Origin: an uncultured Lachnospiraceae bacterium
GTDB lineage: Bacteria; Bacillota; Clostridia; Lachnospirales; Lachnospiraceae
Direction: 5' to 3'
Assembly: GCA_934343915.1 (NCBI GenBank)
Contig: CAKRIL010000011.1
Span: 10,546 to 74,545 of the forward strand
DNA length: 64,000 nucleotides
The notes under the pieces are model-generated. The model had not been told where the DNA came from and did not search any database. It worked only from the letters and a program-made list of their open reading frames with translations. The translations under genes were made by a program, and so were the position numbers. This document shows, piece after piece, positions 33,105 to 42,191 of this stretch (position 1 is its first letter; each line of letters begins with the position of its first letter).

Positions 33105-34469
33105 ATGAGTGAAAATACAAAAAAGAACGGAATAATTGATGGTGTAATATGGAAGCAGATATTGATATTCTTCTTTCCGATTCTTGTGGGAACATTTTTT
33201 CAACAGCTGTATAATACGGTGGATGCCGTTGTTGTGGGACAGTTCGCGGGAAAGGAAGCACTGTCGAGTGTGGGAGGCTCATCGAGCCAGATTATCAACT
33301 TTGTTGTAGGCTTTTTTACGGGCTTATCAGCCGGAGCAACGGTAATTATATCCCAGTTCTACGGAGCAGGAGATGCAAAGAAGATACATAGAGCACTTCA
33401 TACGGCATATGCATTTGCCATAATAGGAGGTATTGCAGCGGGGCTTATCGGAATTGCAGTGACCGTTCCGATTATGAGACTTATGAACACTCCTGAGGAA
33501 CTGCTTCATGATTCGGCAATGTATGTCATGATATATTTTGCCGGACTTGTATTCATATTCGTATATAACATGGGCTCGGCAATCTTAAGAGCCATCGGTG
33601 ACTCGAAAAGACCGCTTTACTATCTTGTCATCTGCTGTGGAATCAATATTGTGCTTGATATTCTGCTTGTCAGTGTGTTCAAGCTGGGGGTGTTAGGTGC
33701 GGCTGTCGCAACATTTATCGCGCAGTTTGTCAGTGCCATCATGGTTACGAGAGCACTTATGTATCACACTGAGGGCATGAAGCTTGTGCTTAAGGAGATA
33801 AGGCTTCATGGCGATGTGCTGCCGTCCATGCTAAAGATAGGACTTCCGACCGGAATACAGTCAAGCATGTACAGCCTGTCCAACATAATTGTGCAGTCAG
33901 CACTTAACAGCTTCGGTGTCGACACTGTTGCAGCATGGTCGGCATTCGGAAAGATTGACAGCATGTACTGGATGATAAATACAGCATTCGGTATAGCGGC
34001 GACAACCTTCGTAGGACAGAACTTCGGTGCCGGAAAGTATGACAGAGTAAAAAAAGGAACCATGCAGTGCCTTTTGATGGATATATGTGCAGCTGTACTG
34101 TTCAGCACACTTGTACTCACCTTCGGAGGATATATGTTAAGAATATTCACATCCGAGACAGAGGTTATAAATCTTGGCATAAGGGTTATGCATGTCATTT
34201 CTCCTGCATATTTTATATTTGTGTTCATAGAGATTCTGTCAGGCTCGTTAAGAGCTCAGGGACATGTGCTTGTGACAACACTCATGACAATGCTTGGTGT
34301 GTGCGCATTCCGTGTGGTGTGGGTGTTGTTTATAGTGCCTAATGGTACGCTGGAACAGATTGTGTTCTGCTATCCTGCTACATGGATTGTTACGGCGACG
34401 GGAATGATAATATACTATATATATAAGCAAAAGAAGATTATCAGAAGTTATAGTGCTGTCAAAAAATAA
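33105..34469 (+). CDS. MATE-family exporter
   Basis: The product is a 454-residue MATE transporter with twelve hydrophobic segments. It begins WKQILIFFFPILVGTFFQQL and has YNTVDAVVVGQFAGKEALSS, with the second half starting IGLPTGIQSSMYSLSN. A start at 33105 follows AGGTCAG; ATG 33090 in the same frame lacks a site. It is 46 bp upstream of a second MATE gene with a similar N-terminus, suggesting tandem duplication and divergence or a functional pair. Substrate unknown. Confidence 0.92.
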   Translation: MSENTKKNGIIDGVIWKQILIFFFPILVGTFFQQLYNTVDAVVVGQFAGKEALSSVGGSSSQIINFVVGFFTGLSAGATVIISQFYGAGDAKKIHRALHTAYAFAIIGGIAAGLIGIAVTVPIMRLMNTPEELLHDSAMYVMIYFAGLVFIFVYNMGSAILRAIGDSKRPLYYLVICCGINIVLDILLVSVFKLGVLGAAVATFIAQFVSAIMVTRALMYHTEGMKLVLKEIRLHGDVLPSMLKIGLPTGIQSSMYSLSNIIVQSALNSFGVDTVAAWSAFGKIDSMYWMINTAFGIAATTFVGQNFGAGKYDRVKKGTMQCLLMDICAAVLFSTLVLTFGGYMLRIFTSETEVINLGIRVMHVISPAYFIFVFIEILSGSLRAQGHVLVTTLMTMLGVCAFRVVWVLFIVPNGTLEQIVFCYPATWIVTATGMIIYYIYKQKKIIRSYSAVKK

Positions 34470-34515
34470 AAGCACACGAAAGAAGTATTTGAAGGATTTG
34501 AGAAATGAGGATTAG

Positions 34516-35886
34516 ATGGAAAATAAGAAAGAATTGACAAAGGATATGACAAAGGGGCAGCCGGTAAAATTACTGCTCTTTTTTGCACTTCCGCTTATGC
34601 TTGGAAGTCTTTTTCAACAGTTGTATACAATGGTCGACACCATAATTGTCGGACAGGGTGTAGGAATAAATGCACTTGCTTCACTTGGCGCTGCGGACTG
34701 GCTCAACTGGATGTTTGTCGGGCTTGTCACCGGACTTACTCAGGGTTTCTCGATTATATTTGCACAGTATTACGGTGCAGGCGATGTGAAGAGGCTGAAG
34801 GCGGCGATAGGCAATTCAATTGTGCTGACCGCTATATCGGCATTGGTTTTTACGGTGGCAGGAGAGCTTACAATAACACCGGTACTCATGCTTCTTGATA
34901 CGCCGTCGGATATTTTTGCGGGTGCAGAGCAGTACTTAAGAGTTATGCTCGGAGGTGTGACGGTCAGTCTTATGTATAACCTTGAGGCAGCACTGCTCAG
35001 AGCACTTGGCGACAGCAGGACACCGCTCATGGCGATGATTACGGCTGCGGTTACAAATGTGGTTCTCGACCTTTTATTCGTGCTTGTGTTCAAATGGGGA
35101 ATAATCGGTGCAGCATCGGCGACAATAATTGCACAGGCTGTGTCATTCGTTTATTGCCTTAATGCCATAAGAAAAATAAGTATTGTGAAGATTGGGAAGA
35201 AGGACATAAGCTTGCATGCCCGGATGTCGAAGAAGCTTCTTGTTGTCGGCATTCCGATTGTGTTTCAGAATACGGTAATAAGTGTTGGAGGAATGATACT
35301 CCAATCGGTTATCAACAGCTACGGATTCCTCTTCGTTGCCGGATTCACTGCGGCGAACAAGATGTACGGTCTGCTTGAGACGGCTGCAACCTCATTCGGC
35401 TTTGCCATCACGACATATACGGCACAGAATCTCGGTGCGGGTGATTTTAAGAGAATAAAAAAAGGAATGAGGAGTGCGGTGATAATGGCACTTCTGACAT
35501 CGGTTGCCGTGTCACTTATAATGCTTATTTTCGGAAAACCGATACTTCGTCTTTTTATTTCAAGCGAGACAGGGCAGGTCGATGAGGTGCTTGGAATTGC
35601 ATACCATTATCTGAGCATAATGAGTTACTTCCTTGCTGTGCTCTATGCGCTGCACTCATACAGGAGTGCACTTCAGGGGCTTGGAAACACGGTCATTCCG
35701 ATGCTGTCGGGAATTGCCGAGTTCATCATGAGAACGGCAGCGGCACTGCTTCTTCCGAGACTTATCGGGCAGGAGGGTGTATTTTATGCTGAGATTCTGG
35801 CGTGGACAGCGGCAGCAATTCTGCTTGTGACGGCGTACTATATCAATGTGAATATTTTGCATAAGAAATTTTCTAATTCCTATTGA
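34516..35886 (+). CDS. MATE-family exporter, tandem paralogue
   Basis: The product is a 456-residue MATE transporter. It begins KLLLFFALPLMLGSLFQQL and YTMVDTIIVGQGVGINALAS, close in pattern to the preceding gene, and has VGIPIVFQNTVISVGGMIL at the start of the second half. The ATG follows GAGGATTAG. Its stop codon lies inside the cysK promoter/operator region. It is the third MATE exporter in the window; no regulator is attached. Confidence 0.92.
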   Translation: MENKKELTKDMTKGQPVKLLLFFALPLMLGSLFQQLYTMVDTIIVGQGVGINALASLGAADWLNWMFVGLVTGLTQGFSIIFAQYYGAGDVKRLKAAIGNSIVLTAISALVFTVAGELTITPVLMLLDTPSDIFAGAEQYLRVMLGGVTVSLMYNLEAALLRALGDSRTPLMAMITAAVTNVVLDLLFVLVFKWGIIGAASATIIAQAVSFVYCLNAIRKISIVKIGKKDISLHARMSKKLLVVGIPIVFQNTVISVGGMILQSVINSYGFLFVAGFTAANKMYGLLETAATSFGFAITTYTAQNLGAGDFKRIKKGMRSAVIMALLTSVAVSLIMLIFGKPILRLFISSETGQVDEVLGIAYHYLSIMSYFLAVLYALHSYRSALQGLGNTVIPMLSGIAEFIMRTAAALLLPRLIGQEGVFYAEILAWTAAAILLVTAYYINVNILHKKFSNSY

Positions 35887-35911
35887 CATGGTAGGAATTA
35901 AGGGATATACT
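35874..35911 (+). promoter_or_regulatory. cysK promoter with a 27-bp palindromic operator
   Basis: TTGACA (35883) and TATACT (35906) have a 17-bp spacer. A 9-bp perfect inverted repeat, TAATTCCTA at 35874-35882 and TAGGAATTA at 35892-35900, surrounds the -35 box. The 27-bp AATTCC/GGAATT layout resembles Rrf2-type (CymR) operators of Firmicute cysteine genes. The regulator is inferred. Confidence 0.65.
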
Positions 35912-35985
35912 TTCAAAAAACGTAAGTATCTGTAGTATGTATGTGAAGAATTGCAGCAATTGCACAGATAGGAAGGAGATTATGT

Positions 35986-36918
35986 ATGTCTAATATTTAC
36001 AAGGGAGCAGTTGGTCTTATTGGAAAGACACCATTAGTTGAGGTTGTCAATGTCGAGAAGGAACTTGGCTTGAAGGCGAAGGTGCTTGTAAAGCTTGAGT
36101 ACTTTAATCCGGCTGGAAGCGTTAAGGATCGTGTAGCTAAGTCGATGATAGAGGATGCGGAGGCAAAGGGACTTTTAAAGGAAGGTTCCGTTATCATCGA
36201 GCCTACATCAGGCAACACCGGAATCGGTCTTGCATCAATCGCAGCATCCAAGGGATACAGAGTTATCCTCACAATGCCTGAGACCATGAGCGTTGAGCGC
36301 CGCAACATCCTGAAGGCTTACGGTGCTGAAATCGTGCTCACAGAGGGAGCTAAGGGAATGAAGGGAGCTATCGCCAAGGCAGAGGAGCTTGCGGCAGAGA
36401 CACCTGACAGCTTCATTCCGGGACAGTTCGTTAATCCTGCCAATCCTAAGGCACACAGAGAGACAACAGGCCCTGAAATCTGGGAGGATACTGACGGAAA
36501 TGTGGACGTGTTCGTCGCAGGTGTAGGTACAGGCGGTACACTCACGGGCGTAGGTGAGTACTTAAAGTCCAAGAATCCTGATGTCAAGGTTGTTGCCATG
36601 GAGCCGGCATCATCACCTGTTCTCTCCGAGGGCAGAGCGGGCGCACACAAGATTCAGGGTATCGGTGCAGGCTTCGTTCCTGATGTACTTAACACGAAGG
36701 TGTATGATGAGATTTTAACAGTGGAGAATGAAGATGCTTTCGCAACATCCAAGCTTCTTGCAAAGAAGGAGGGCGTTCTTGTCGGAATCTCCTCAGGTGC
36801 GGCTCTCTATGCTGCAATCCAGCTTGCAAAGCGCCCTGAGAACGAGGGAAAGACTATCGTGACACTTCTTCCGGACAGCGGAGACAGATACTATTCGACA
36901 CCGTTGTTTACGGAGTAA
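35986..36918 (+). CDS. cysK: Cysteine synthase (O-acetylserine sulfhydrylase)
   Basis: The product is a 310-residue CysK that joins sulfide to O-acetylserine. NPAGSVKDRVAKSMIEDA carries the PLP lysine, PTSGNTGIGLA binds substrate and phosphate, and GVGTGGTLTGVGEYLK and GISSGAALYAAIQLA complete the fold. ATG 35986 follows GGAAGGAGAT (a second ATG lies at 35982 out of frame). It has its own promoter with an operator-like palindrome and its own terminator, so it is a single-gene unit. Together with the sulfur lyases at the window start it indicates active cysteine/methionine synthesis. Confidence 0.96.
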   Translation: MSNIYKGAVGLIGKTPLVEVVNVEKELGLKAKVLVKLEYFNPAGSVKDRVAKSMIEDAEAKGLLKEGSVIIEPTSGNTGIGLASIAASKGYRVILTMPETMSVERRNILKAYGAEIVLTEGAKGMKGAIAKAEELAAETPDSFIPGQFVNPANPKAHRETTGPEIWEDTDGNVDVFVAGVGTGGTLTGVGEYLKSKNPDVKVVAMEPASSPVLSEGRAGAHKIQGIGAGFVPDVLNTKVYDEILTVENEDAFATSKLLAKKEGVLVGISSGAALYAAIQLAKRPENEGKTIVTLLPDSGDRYYSTPLFTE

Positions 36919-36944
36919 AAAAATCTTTATAAAGAAAATATTTA

Positions 36945-36980
36945 AGCGCAGCAGTAAATAATACAACTGCTGCGCTTTTT
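36945..36980 (+). terminator. cysK terminator
   Basis: AGCGCAGCAGT and ACTGCTGCGCT form a perfect 11-bp stem with a 10-nt loop followed by TTTT, a typical intrinsic terminator. Confidence 0.88.
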
Positions 36981-36988
36981 GCTGCTAA

Positions 36989-37285
36989 GATTCAGGTGTC
37001 AAAACATGCTGATCTGATTTTTATGTGTATATAATGTTATATTTATGCATATCGGCTCCGTTGTACGAAGCAAGTTGTTCTAATGACTCTGATAAAATTA
37101 CTTCTGCTTACGCCAACGTTGCAAAATCAGCCCTCCATGGCTGTTTGCAACTCAGCCGGCATCCATGCCGTCTGTGGCTGTGTGATAAAAAGAGTCATAA
37201 GAACAACTAAGCTTCTCCCAAAAGTCGTGATATGCATAAATATAACATGATATACATATTAAAGCTGTGAAAGTATGTTTTGACA
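36989..37285. repeat. Nested inverted-repeat element, copy C
   Basis: The outer left arm (36989-37007) equals that of copy B; the right one is shortened to ATGTTTTGACA (37275-37285). Inner arms start at 37025 and end at 37257, with TTTATGCATATC facing GATATGCATAAA, where copy B has TTTATACATATC facing GATATGTATAAA: a paired change. The core hairpin at 37118-37151 uses GTTGCAAA/TTTGCAAC around CAGCC/GGCTG. It begins nine bases after the cysK terminator. Confidence 0.85.
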
Positions 37286-37344
37286 GCGGAAGCATCGATT
37301 TTATATGAGCAAGCAGCGAAGCGGATTGCGAATATCATTGACTT
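37286..37344. repeat. Short interspersed repeat of about 60 bp, copy 2
   Basis: GATTTTATATGAGCAAGCAG and GATTGCGAATATCATTGACT match the copy at 30421-30480. It abuts the end of nested element C, as the partial copy at 31483 abuts element B, so the two repeat types tend to occur together. Confidence 0.6.
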
Positions 37345-37412
37345 AATTTTTTATGGAAATATAAGTGGAATATTATTCCGACTAACGATTGTTGCATAAT
37401 CCTAACTTTTGT

Positions 37413-37468
37413 GTTACCATACTAATGCCGAGCGCGTGAGCGTGCGGCATTTTCTTGTGTAATAAGAA
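37413..37468. repeat. Hairpin element with GCGTGAGCG loop
   Basis: AATGCCG and CGGCATT pair around AGCGCGTGAGCGTG, framed by ACTAAT and ATTAGT. The loop recalls AGCGAGAGCGTG and AGCGGGAGCGTG of the hairpins at 6096 and 17339. Further on, ATAGGTAATT and AATTACCTAT form another pair at about 37494-37556. No gene is seen in this 854-bp gap. Confidence 0.5.
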
Positions 37469-37565
37469 AATTAGTTTATATTTAGAAATGAAATAGGTAA
37501 TTGTGAAGCTCATTTTGAACGTCAGGGACTAAAGCATAGAGTCTTGTAATTACCTATCAGCGTTC

Positions 37566-37731
37566 GTGTGTCAAAACATGCACTATGAACCTGATTGTGT
37601 ATTGCGGGGTATATTTATACATATCACGACTTTGGGAGAAGCTTAGAACAACTTGCTTCGTACAACGGAGTTGATATGTATAAATATAACCTGCTTACAC
37701 CATTAAAATAAATAAGCATGTTTTAACACAC
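37566..37731. repeat. Nested inverted-repeat element, copy D (inverted, core deleted)
   Basis: Outer arms are GTGTGTCAAAACATG (37566-37580) and CATGTTTTAACACAC (37717-37731). Inner arms run 37597-37626 and 37672-37700. Between them CGACTTTGGGAGAAGCTTAG and CTTGCTTCGTACAACGGAGT are the inverted end words of copies B and C, with about 125 bp of core hairpins missing. It lies 40 bp before the ABC transporter gene. Confidence 0.8.
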
Positions 37732-37772
37732 AGACCCTATTAGAAAAAAGAAAAGGAGAAGCTTTACAACAC

Positions 37773-39545
37773 ATGATGATGGATAAAAGGCTGATTAACA
37801 CGGTCAGCGAAAGCAAGAAATATATTGCGGGCAATGTGGCGTGCCAGTGGGTGTCACTTGCTGCCAATATAACTATGATGACAGCGGTGACGAGACTTCT
37901 GATGAAGCTGTATGTCGGTGAGGAGTCAGAGATTGCAGCGACGGCAGCGGTGATAGCAGCCGCGGTTATTGTAAGATATATCTGCGCAAGATTATCTTCA
38001 AGAATGAGTTATCTTTCGTCCAAGGCGGTCAAAAAGACACTCAGGGAGAAGATATATGAGAAGCTTTTGCGCATAGGATTAAGTTACAAGGAGAGCGTAC
38101 AGACATCTGAGATAGTGCAGGTGGCTGTTGAAGGTGTTGACCAGCTTGAGACATATTTTGGTGCTTATCTTCCGCAGTTTTTCTATGCCATGCTTGCACC
38201 GCTCACACTTTTTGTAGTGTTGGTGAGGATAAATGTTCTGTCGGCGGTCGTACTGTTAATATGTGTACCGCTTATTCCGGTGTCGATAGCGCTTGTGCAG
38301 ACATGGGCGAAGAAGCTTTTGTCAAAATACTGGGGACAGTATACGGCACTCGGAGATACATTTCTTGAGAATCTTCAGGGACTTACCACTCTCAAGGTGT
38401 ACAGTGCGGATGAGTACAAGCACAAGAAGATGAATGAGGAATCGGAGAAATTCCGAAAGATTACCATGAAGGTTCTCACGATGCAGCTCAATTCCATAAC
38501 GATTATGGACTTTATCGCCTACGGCGGAGCGGCACTCGGAATGATTCTCGCGGTAAGCCAGTTCAATGCTGGCAGGGTCGATTTGGGCGGATGCCTTTTA
38601 ATAATTCTTCTTGCCGCTGATTTTTTCCTGCCGATGAGACAGCTCGGTTCGTTCTTCCATATAGCCATGAACGGAATGGCGGCAAGTGAGAAGATATTTA
38701 AGCTCCTTGAGCTGCCAGAGCCGGGAAATGCTGATGCGGAAAAGACATATACAGATGGGATGAATATGCAGAACGATGTTAAAAAGCCGTGCGGTGATGG
38801 AGATATCATTTACCGTGACCTTCATTATTCGTATGAGAAGGACAGAGAGATACTTCATGGTGTCAATATAACCGTAAAGAAGGGGAGCTTCACGGCGATT
38901 GTAGGAGAGTCGGGCTGCGGTAAGTCCACACTCTCGGCTGTGCTGATGGGGAGAAATAAGGGCTATACAGGCTCAGTCACCATCGGTGGCACAGAGCTGT
39001 CTGAGATTTATGAGGACAGTCTCATGGAAAATATAACCTATATAAGTCACAACAGTTTTCTTTTCAAGGGAAGCGTAAGAGACAATCTCCTGATGGGGGC
39101 ACCTGATGCAGAAGATAATAAGCTTTGGGATGCATTAAAGAAGGTTAAGCTTGATGCCTTTGTAAGGGAAAAGCAGGGGCTTGATACTGCGGTGAGCGAG
39201 GCGGGAAGCAATTTTTCAGGCGGACAGAGACAAAGGCTTTCGATTGCGAGAGCACTGCTTCACGATACGCCTGTGTATATATTTGATGAGGCGACCTCGA
39301 ACATTGATGTTGAGAGCGAGAATGACATCATGGAGCTTGTTTCAGAGCTTTCCAGGACAAAAACAATCATTCTGATATCACACAGGCTTGCCAATGTAAA
39401 GAATGCGGACTGCATCTATGTTCTTAGAAGCGGAGACATTGTTGAGAGTGGAACACATAATGAGCTTATCGAAAAAGATGGTGAATTTGCCGGGCTGTGG
39501 AATGCGCAGCAGAGCCTTGAGAACTTCGGAAAGGGGGACAGATAA
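37773..39545 (+). CDS. ABC exporter subunit, CydD-like (TMD-NBD)
   Basis: The product is a 590-residue half-transporter. Six membrane segments occupy about residues 15-310, and a CydD-like stretch YWGQYTALGDTFLENLQGL precedes the ATPase. The ATPase has Walker A GESGCGKST, signature FSGGQRQRLS, Walker B VYIFDEATS and the H-loop ISHRLANV. It pairs with the next gene, two bases downstream. CydDC-type heterodimers export thiols such as cysteine or glutathione, but clostridial members are often unassigned. AAGGAG is 14 bases before the ATG, and ATGs at 37776 and 37779 are possible starts. Confidence 0.88.
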   Translation: MMMDKRLINTVSESKKYIAGNVACQWVSLAANITMMTAVTRLLMKLYVGEESEIAATAAVIAAAVIVRYICARLSSRMSYLSSKAVKKTLREKIYEKLLRIGLSYKESVQTSEIVQVAVEGVDQLETYFGAYLPQFFYAMLAPLTLFVVLVRINVLSAVVLLICVPLIPVSIALVQTWAKKLLSKYWGQYTALGDTFLENLQGLTTLKVYSADEYKHKKMNEESEKFRKITMKVLTMQLNSITIMDFIAYGGAALGMILAVSQFNAGRVDLGGCLLIILLAADFFLPMRQLGSFFHIAMNGMAASEKIFKLLELPEPGNADAEKTYTDGMNMQNDVKKPCGDGDIIYRDLHYSYEKDREILHGVNITVKKGSFTAIVGESGCGKSTLSAVLMGRNKGYTGSVTIGGTELSEIYEDSLMENITYISHNSFLFKGSVRDNLLMGAPDAEDNKLWDALKKVKLDAFVREKQGLDTAVSEAGSNFSGGQRQRLSIARALLHDTPVYIFDEATSNIDVESENDIMELVSELSRTKTIILISHRLANVKNADCIYVLRSGDIVESGTHNELIEKDGEFAGLWNAQQSLENFGKGDR

Positions 39546-39547
39546 GC

Positions 39548-41212
39548 ATGGAAAAGAAAAAGACAAGAAGCGGTTTTGCCGTGTGCATGAAGCTTATCGG
39601 TCTGGTAAAGCCCCTCACGGGATTTATGGCAGGGGCAGTTACAATGGGACTTGCAGGTCATCTTTGCGCGTCGTTCATAACTATACTTGCGGGATATGCA
39701 CTGCTATCGTATATGGGATTTAACAGCATGAGCGTGGCGGTTATTTTTACATGCATGGTGCTCTTTGCGCTTATAAGAGCGGGACTTCGCTATGCGGAGC
39801 AGGGCTGCAACCATTTTATTGCATTCAAGCTTCTGGCACTCATAAGGGATAAGGTATTCGGTGCTTTAAGAAAATTATGTCCGGCGAAGCTGGAAGGCAG
39901 GGACAGAGGAAATCTTATAGCGATTATCACATCGGACATTGAGCTTTTGGAGGTGTTTTATGCTCATACAATTTCTCCGATATGTATAGCATTCCTTTTT
40001 ACAATAATTATGTGCATTTTTATAGGAAACTTTCATCCTGTATTCGGACTTATTGCTCTGTGTGCTTATCTTGTGGTTGGAATAGTTATTCCTCTTATAA
40101 TGAGCAGACTGAGCGGTGATGATGGAATGAAATTCCGCAGTATGTCGGGCGAGCTCAGCAGCTTCGTGCTTGAAAACCTTCGAGGTCTTGATGAGATTAT
40201 ACAGTTCGGTCAGGGAAAAAGACGTGTCGAGGAGATGAACAACAGGAGCGATGCTCTTGCCACTGATGAGAAGCGGATGAAAAACAATTCAGGAAGAAAT
40301 ACAGCCGTTACCAACACGGTGATTCTCATATTTGATATGATTATGCTGTTTACGGCAGCGCACTTTTACAGACAGGGCATGGTTGACTTTGACGGTGTGC
40401 TCATACCTGTACTTGCGCTTATGAGCTCATTCGGACCTTGCGTGGCGCTCGCTGCGCTTGGAAGTACATTGCAGAATACCTTTGCAGCAGGAAACAGAGT
40501 GCTTGATATATTGGAGGAGAGTCCTCTTGTCGAGGATGTGAGCGGGGAAAACAAAATTTCATTTGAGGGAGCAGAGGCAGATGATGTAACCTTTGCTTAT
40601 GATGGCGAGGATATTCTTAAGGATTTCTCGGTTGAGCTTCCTAAGAACAGCGTGGTCGGAATTGTAGGAAAGAGCGGAAGCGGTAAGTCGACATTTCTCA
40701 AGCTGCTCATGCGATTTTGGAGAATTGACAGAGGCAGTATAAAAATATCGGGGCGTGATATTGAGCACATCAATACGGACAATTTAAGAGATATGGAGAG
40801 CTTTGTGACGCAGGATACGCACCTGTTTCATGACAGCATAAGAAATAATATCCTGCTTGCGAAGCTTGATGCTTCACAGCAAGAGCTTGAAGAGGCATGT
40901 AAGAAGGCTTCAATCCATGATTTCATAATGAGTCTGCCGGATGGCTATGACACTCAGGTCGGAGAGCTTGGAGATACCCTTTCGGGTGGAGAGAGACAGC
41001 GAATCGGACTTGCAAGGGCATTTTTACACGATGCACCTCTTATGCTTCTTGACGAGCCTACAAGTAATCTTGACAGTCTCAACGAAGCCGTGATTTTAAA
41101 GGCGCTCAACGATGGCAGACAGGACAAGACTATTGTGCTTGTCTCACACCGCGAATCTACAATGAGAATAGCTGATAAGGTATATTCTGTGGAGAACGGT
41201 AGAATGAGCTGA
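39548..41212 (+). CDS. ABC exporter subunit, CydC-like (TMD-NBD)
   Basis: The product is a 554-residue half-transporter with six membrane segments in residues 20-310, then an ATPase with Walker A GKSGSGKST, signature LSGGERQRIG, Walker B LMLLDEPTS and the H-loop VSHRES. It is the partner of the upstream half-transporter. The ATG follows AAGGGGGACAG. No cytochrome bd genes (cydAB) are next to it, so the role in respiration of classical CydDC cannot be assumed. Export of a thiol or peptide is an inference. Confidence 0.88.
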   Translation: MEKKKTRSGFAVCMKLIGLVKPLTGFMAGAVTMGLAGHLCASFITILAGYALLSYMGFNSMSVAVIFTCMVLFALIRAGLRYAEQGCNHFIAFKLLALIRDKVFGALRKLCPAKLEGRDRGNLIAIITSDIELLEVFYAHTISPICIAFLFTIIMCIFIGNFHPVFGLIALCAYLVVGIVIPLIMSRLSGDDGMKFRSMSGELSSFVLENLRGLDEIIQFGQGKRRVEEMNNRSDALATDEKRMKNNSGRNTAVTNTVILIFDMIMLFTAAHFYRQGMVDFDGVLIPVLALMSSFGPCVALAALGSTLQNTFAAGNRVLDILEESPLVEDVSGENKISFEGAEADDVTFAYDGEDILKDFSVELPKNSVVGIVGKSGSGKSTFLKLLMRFWRIDRGSIKISGRDIEHINTDNLRDMESFVTQDTHLFHDSIRNNILLAKLDASQQELEEACKKASIHDFIMSLPDGYDTQVGELGDTLSGGERQRIGLARAFLHDAPLMLLDEPTSNLDSLNEAVILKALNDGRQDKTIVLVSHRESTMRIADKVYSVENGRMS

Positions 41213-41257
41213 TTGAAAAAGATTGATTTTCGTAATTGTTCAGGAAGGGATTTGATA

Positions 41258-41611
41258 ATGGCAAAAAATAAAGATATTGCAGCGAAGCGTGAGAAGGAAA
41301 AAGAGATGGTCTCTCTCATGATTAAGCTGTACTGCAACAAGAAGCACGGTACGAAGAAGGAGCTCTGCGCTGAATGCGCGGAGCTTGAAAGCTATGCAAG
41401 AAGCCGCAGCGAGCACTGCCCGTTCATGGAGAATAAGACCTTCTGCTCGAATTGTAAGGTACACTGCTACAAGCCTGAGATGCGTGAGAAGATTCGGGAG
41501 GTTATGCGCTTTTCGGGACCAAGAATGATGTTCCACCATCCATATGCCGCGATTCATCATGTTATATGCACGATGAGAGAAAAGAAGAAGCTGGAGAAGG
41601 TGAACGGCTGA
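41258..41611 (+). CDS. YgbA-like protein (nitrous oxide-stimulated promoter family)
   Basis: The product is a 117-residue cysteine-rich protein of the YgbA_NO family. It has MIKLYCNKKHGTKKELCAEC, then HCPFMENKTFCSNCKVHCY and REKIREVMRFSGPRM. In enterobacteria ygbA is induced by nitric oxide through NsrR; the four to six conserved cysteines suggest metal binding. ATG 41258 follows GGAAGGG; an earlier in-frame TTG at 41213 has no site. It directly follows the ABC exporter pair and probably shares its transcript, hinting at a nitrosative or thiol stress link. Confidence 0.85.
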   Translation: MAKNKDIAAKREKEKEMVSLMIKLYCNKKHGTKKELCAECAELESYARSRSEHCPFMENKTFCSNCKVHCYKPEMREKIREVMRFSGPRMMFHHPYAAIHHVICTMREKKKLEKVNG

Positions 41612-41630
41612 TTTTCATTAGATTATAGGG

Positions 41631-41929
41631 TTCAGGTGTCGAACGGGTTATTTTACTACTTGTAGTATGCTGTGTTATATTTATACATATCAGCTCCATT
41701 GTACGAAGCAAGTTATTCTAACGACTCTGCGAAATCTTTCTATACTTTCGCCACCGCCGCAAAATCAGCCATCCATGGCTGTTTGCGGCTCAGCCGGCAT
41801 ACATGCCGTCTGTGGCTATATGGTGAACAGAGTCCTAAGAATAACTAAGCTTCTCCCAAAAGTCGTGATATGTATAAATGTAACGTGGCATACATATTTG
41901 TATTGAAAAAATATTTTTTGACACCTGTA
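41631..41929. repeat. Nested inverted-repeat element, copy E
   Basis: The outer arms are reduced to TTCAGGTGTC (41631-41640) and GACACCTG (41920). Inner arms run 41665-41692 and 41866-41893. The core hairpin at 41756-41789 uses GCCGCAAA/TTTGCGGC around CAGCC/GGCTG, where copy C has GTTGCAAA/TTTGCAAC: two compensating changes. Then CGGCAT/ATGCCG follows. It starts 20 bp after the YgbA-like stop. Confidence 0.85.
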
Positions 41930-41944
41930 ATCTTATTGTAAAAT

Positions 41945-41998
41945 AACATCTGCTCTCATGTGTTAGTTGACTACGGAAATGAGAGTGGATGTTTTTTT
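41945..41998 (+). terminator. Terminator downstream of element E
   Basis: AACATC-TG-CTCTCAT pairs with ATGAGAG-TG-GATGTT around a 19-nt loop and is followed by a run of T. It probably ends transcription from the ABC/YgbA unit after the repeat. The following 190 bp to 42191 show no gene. Confidence 0.7.
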
Positions 41999-42191
41999 AA
42001 ATTGATATAAAATATATTGCCAACGGTGAAGAACTATGCTATTATTATTTAAAAGCATAGTTCTTATATTTCTGTATAATCTAATTATTCACATTTAGGA
42101 CATTCGTGCTTTTGTATCCCATAGACAATGGCAGGAGCATGATGTCTGAGTGGACAAGATGCTTCCTGTAACACATGTAAGGAGGTATTAA

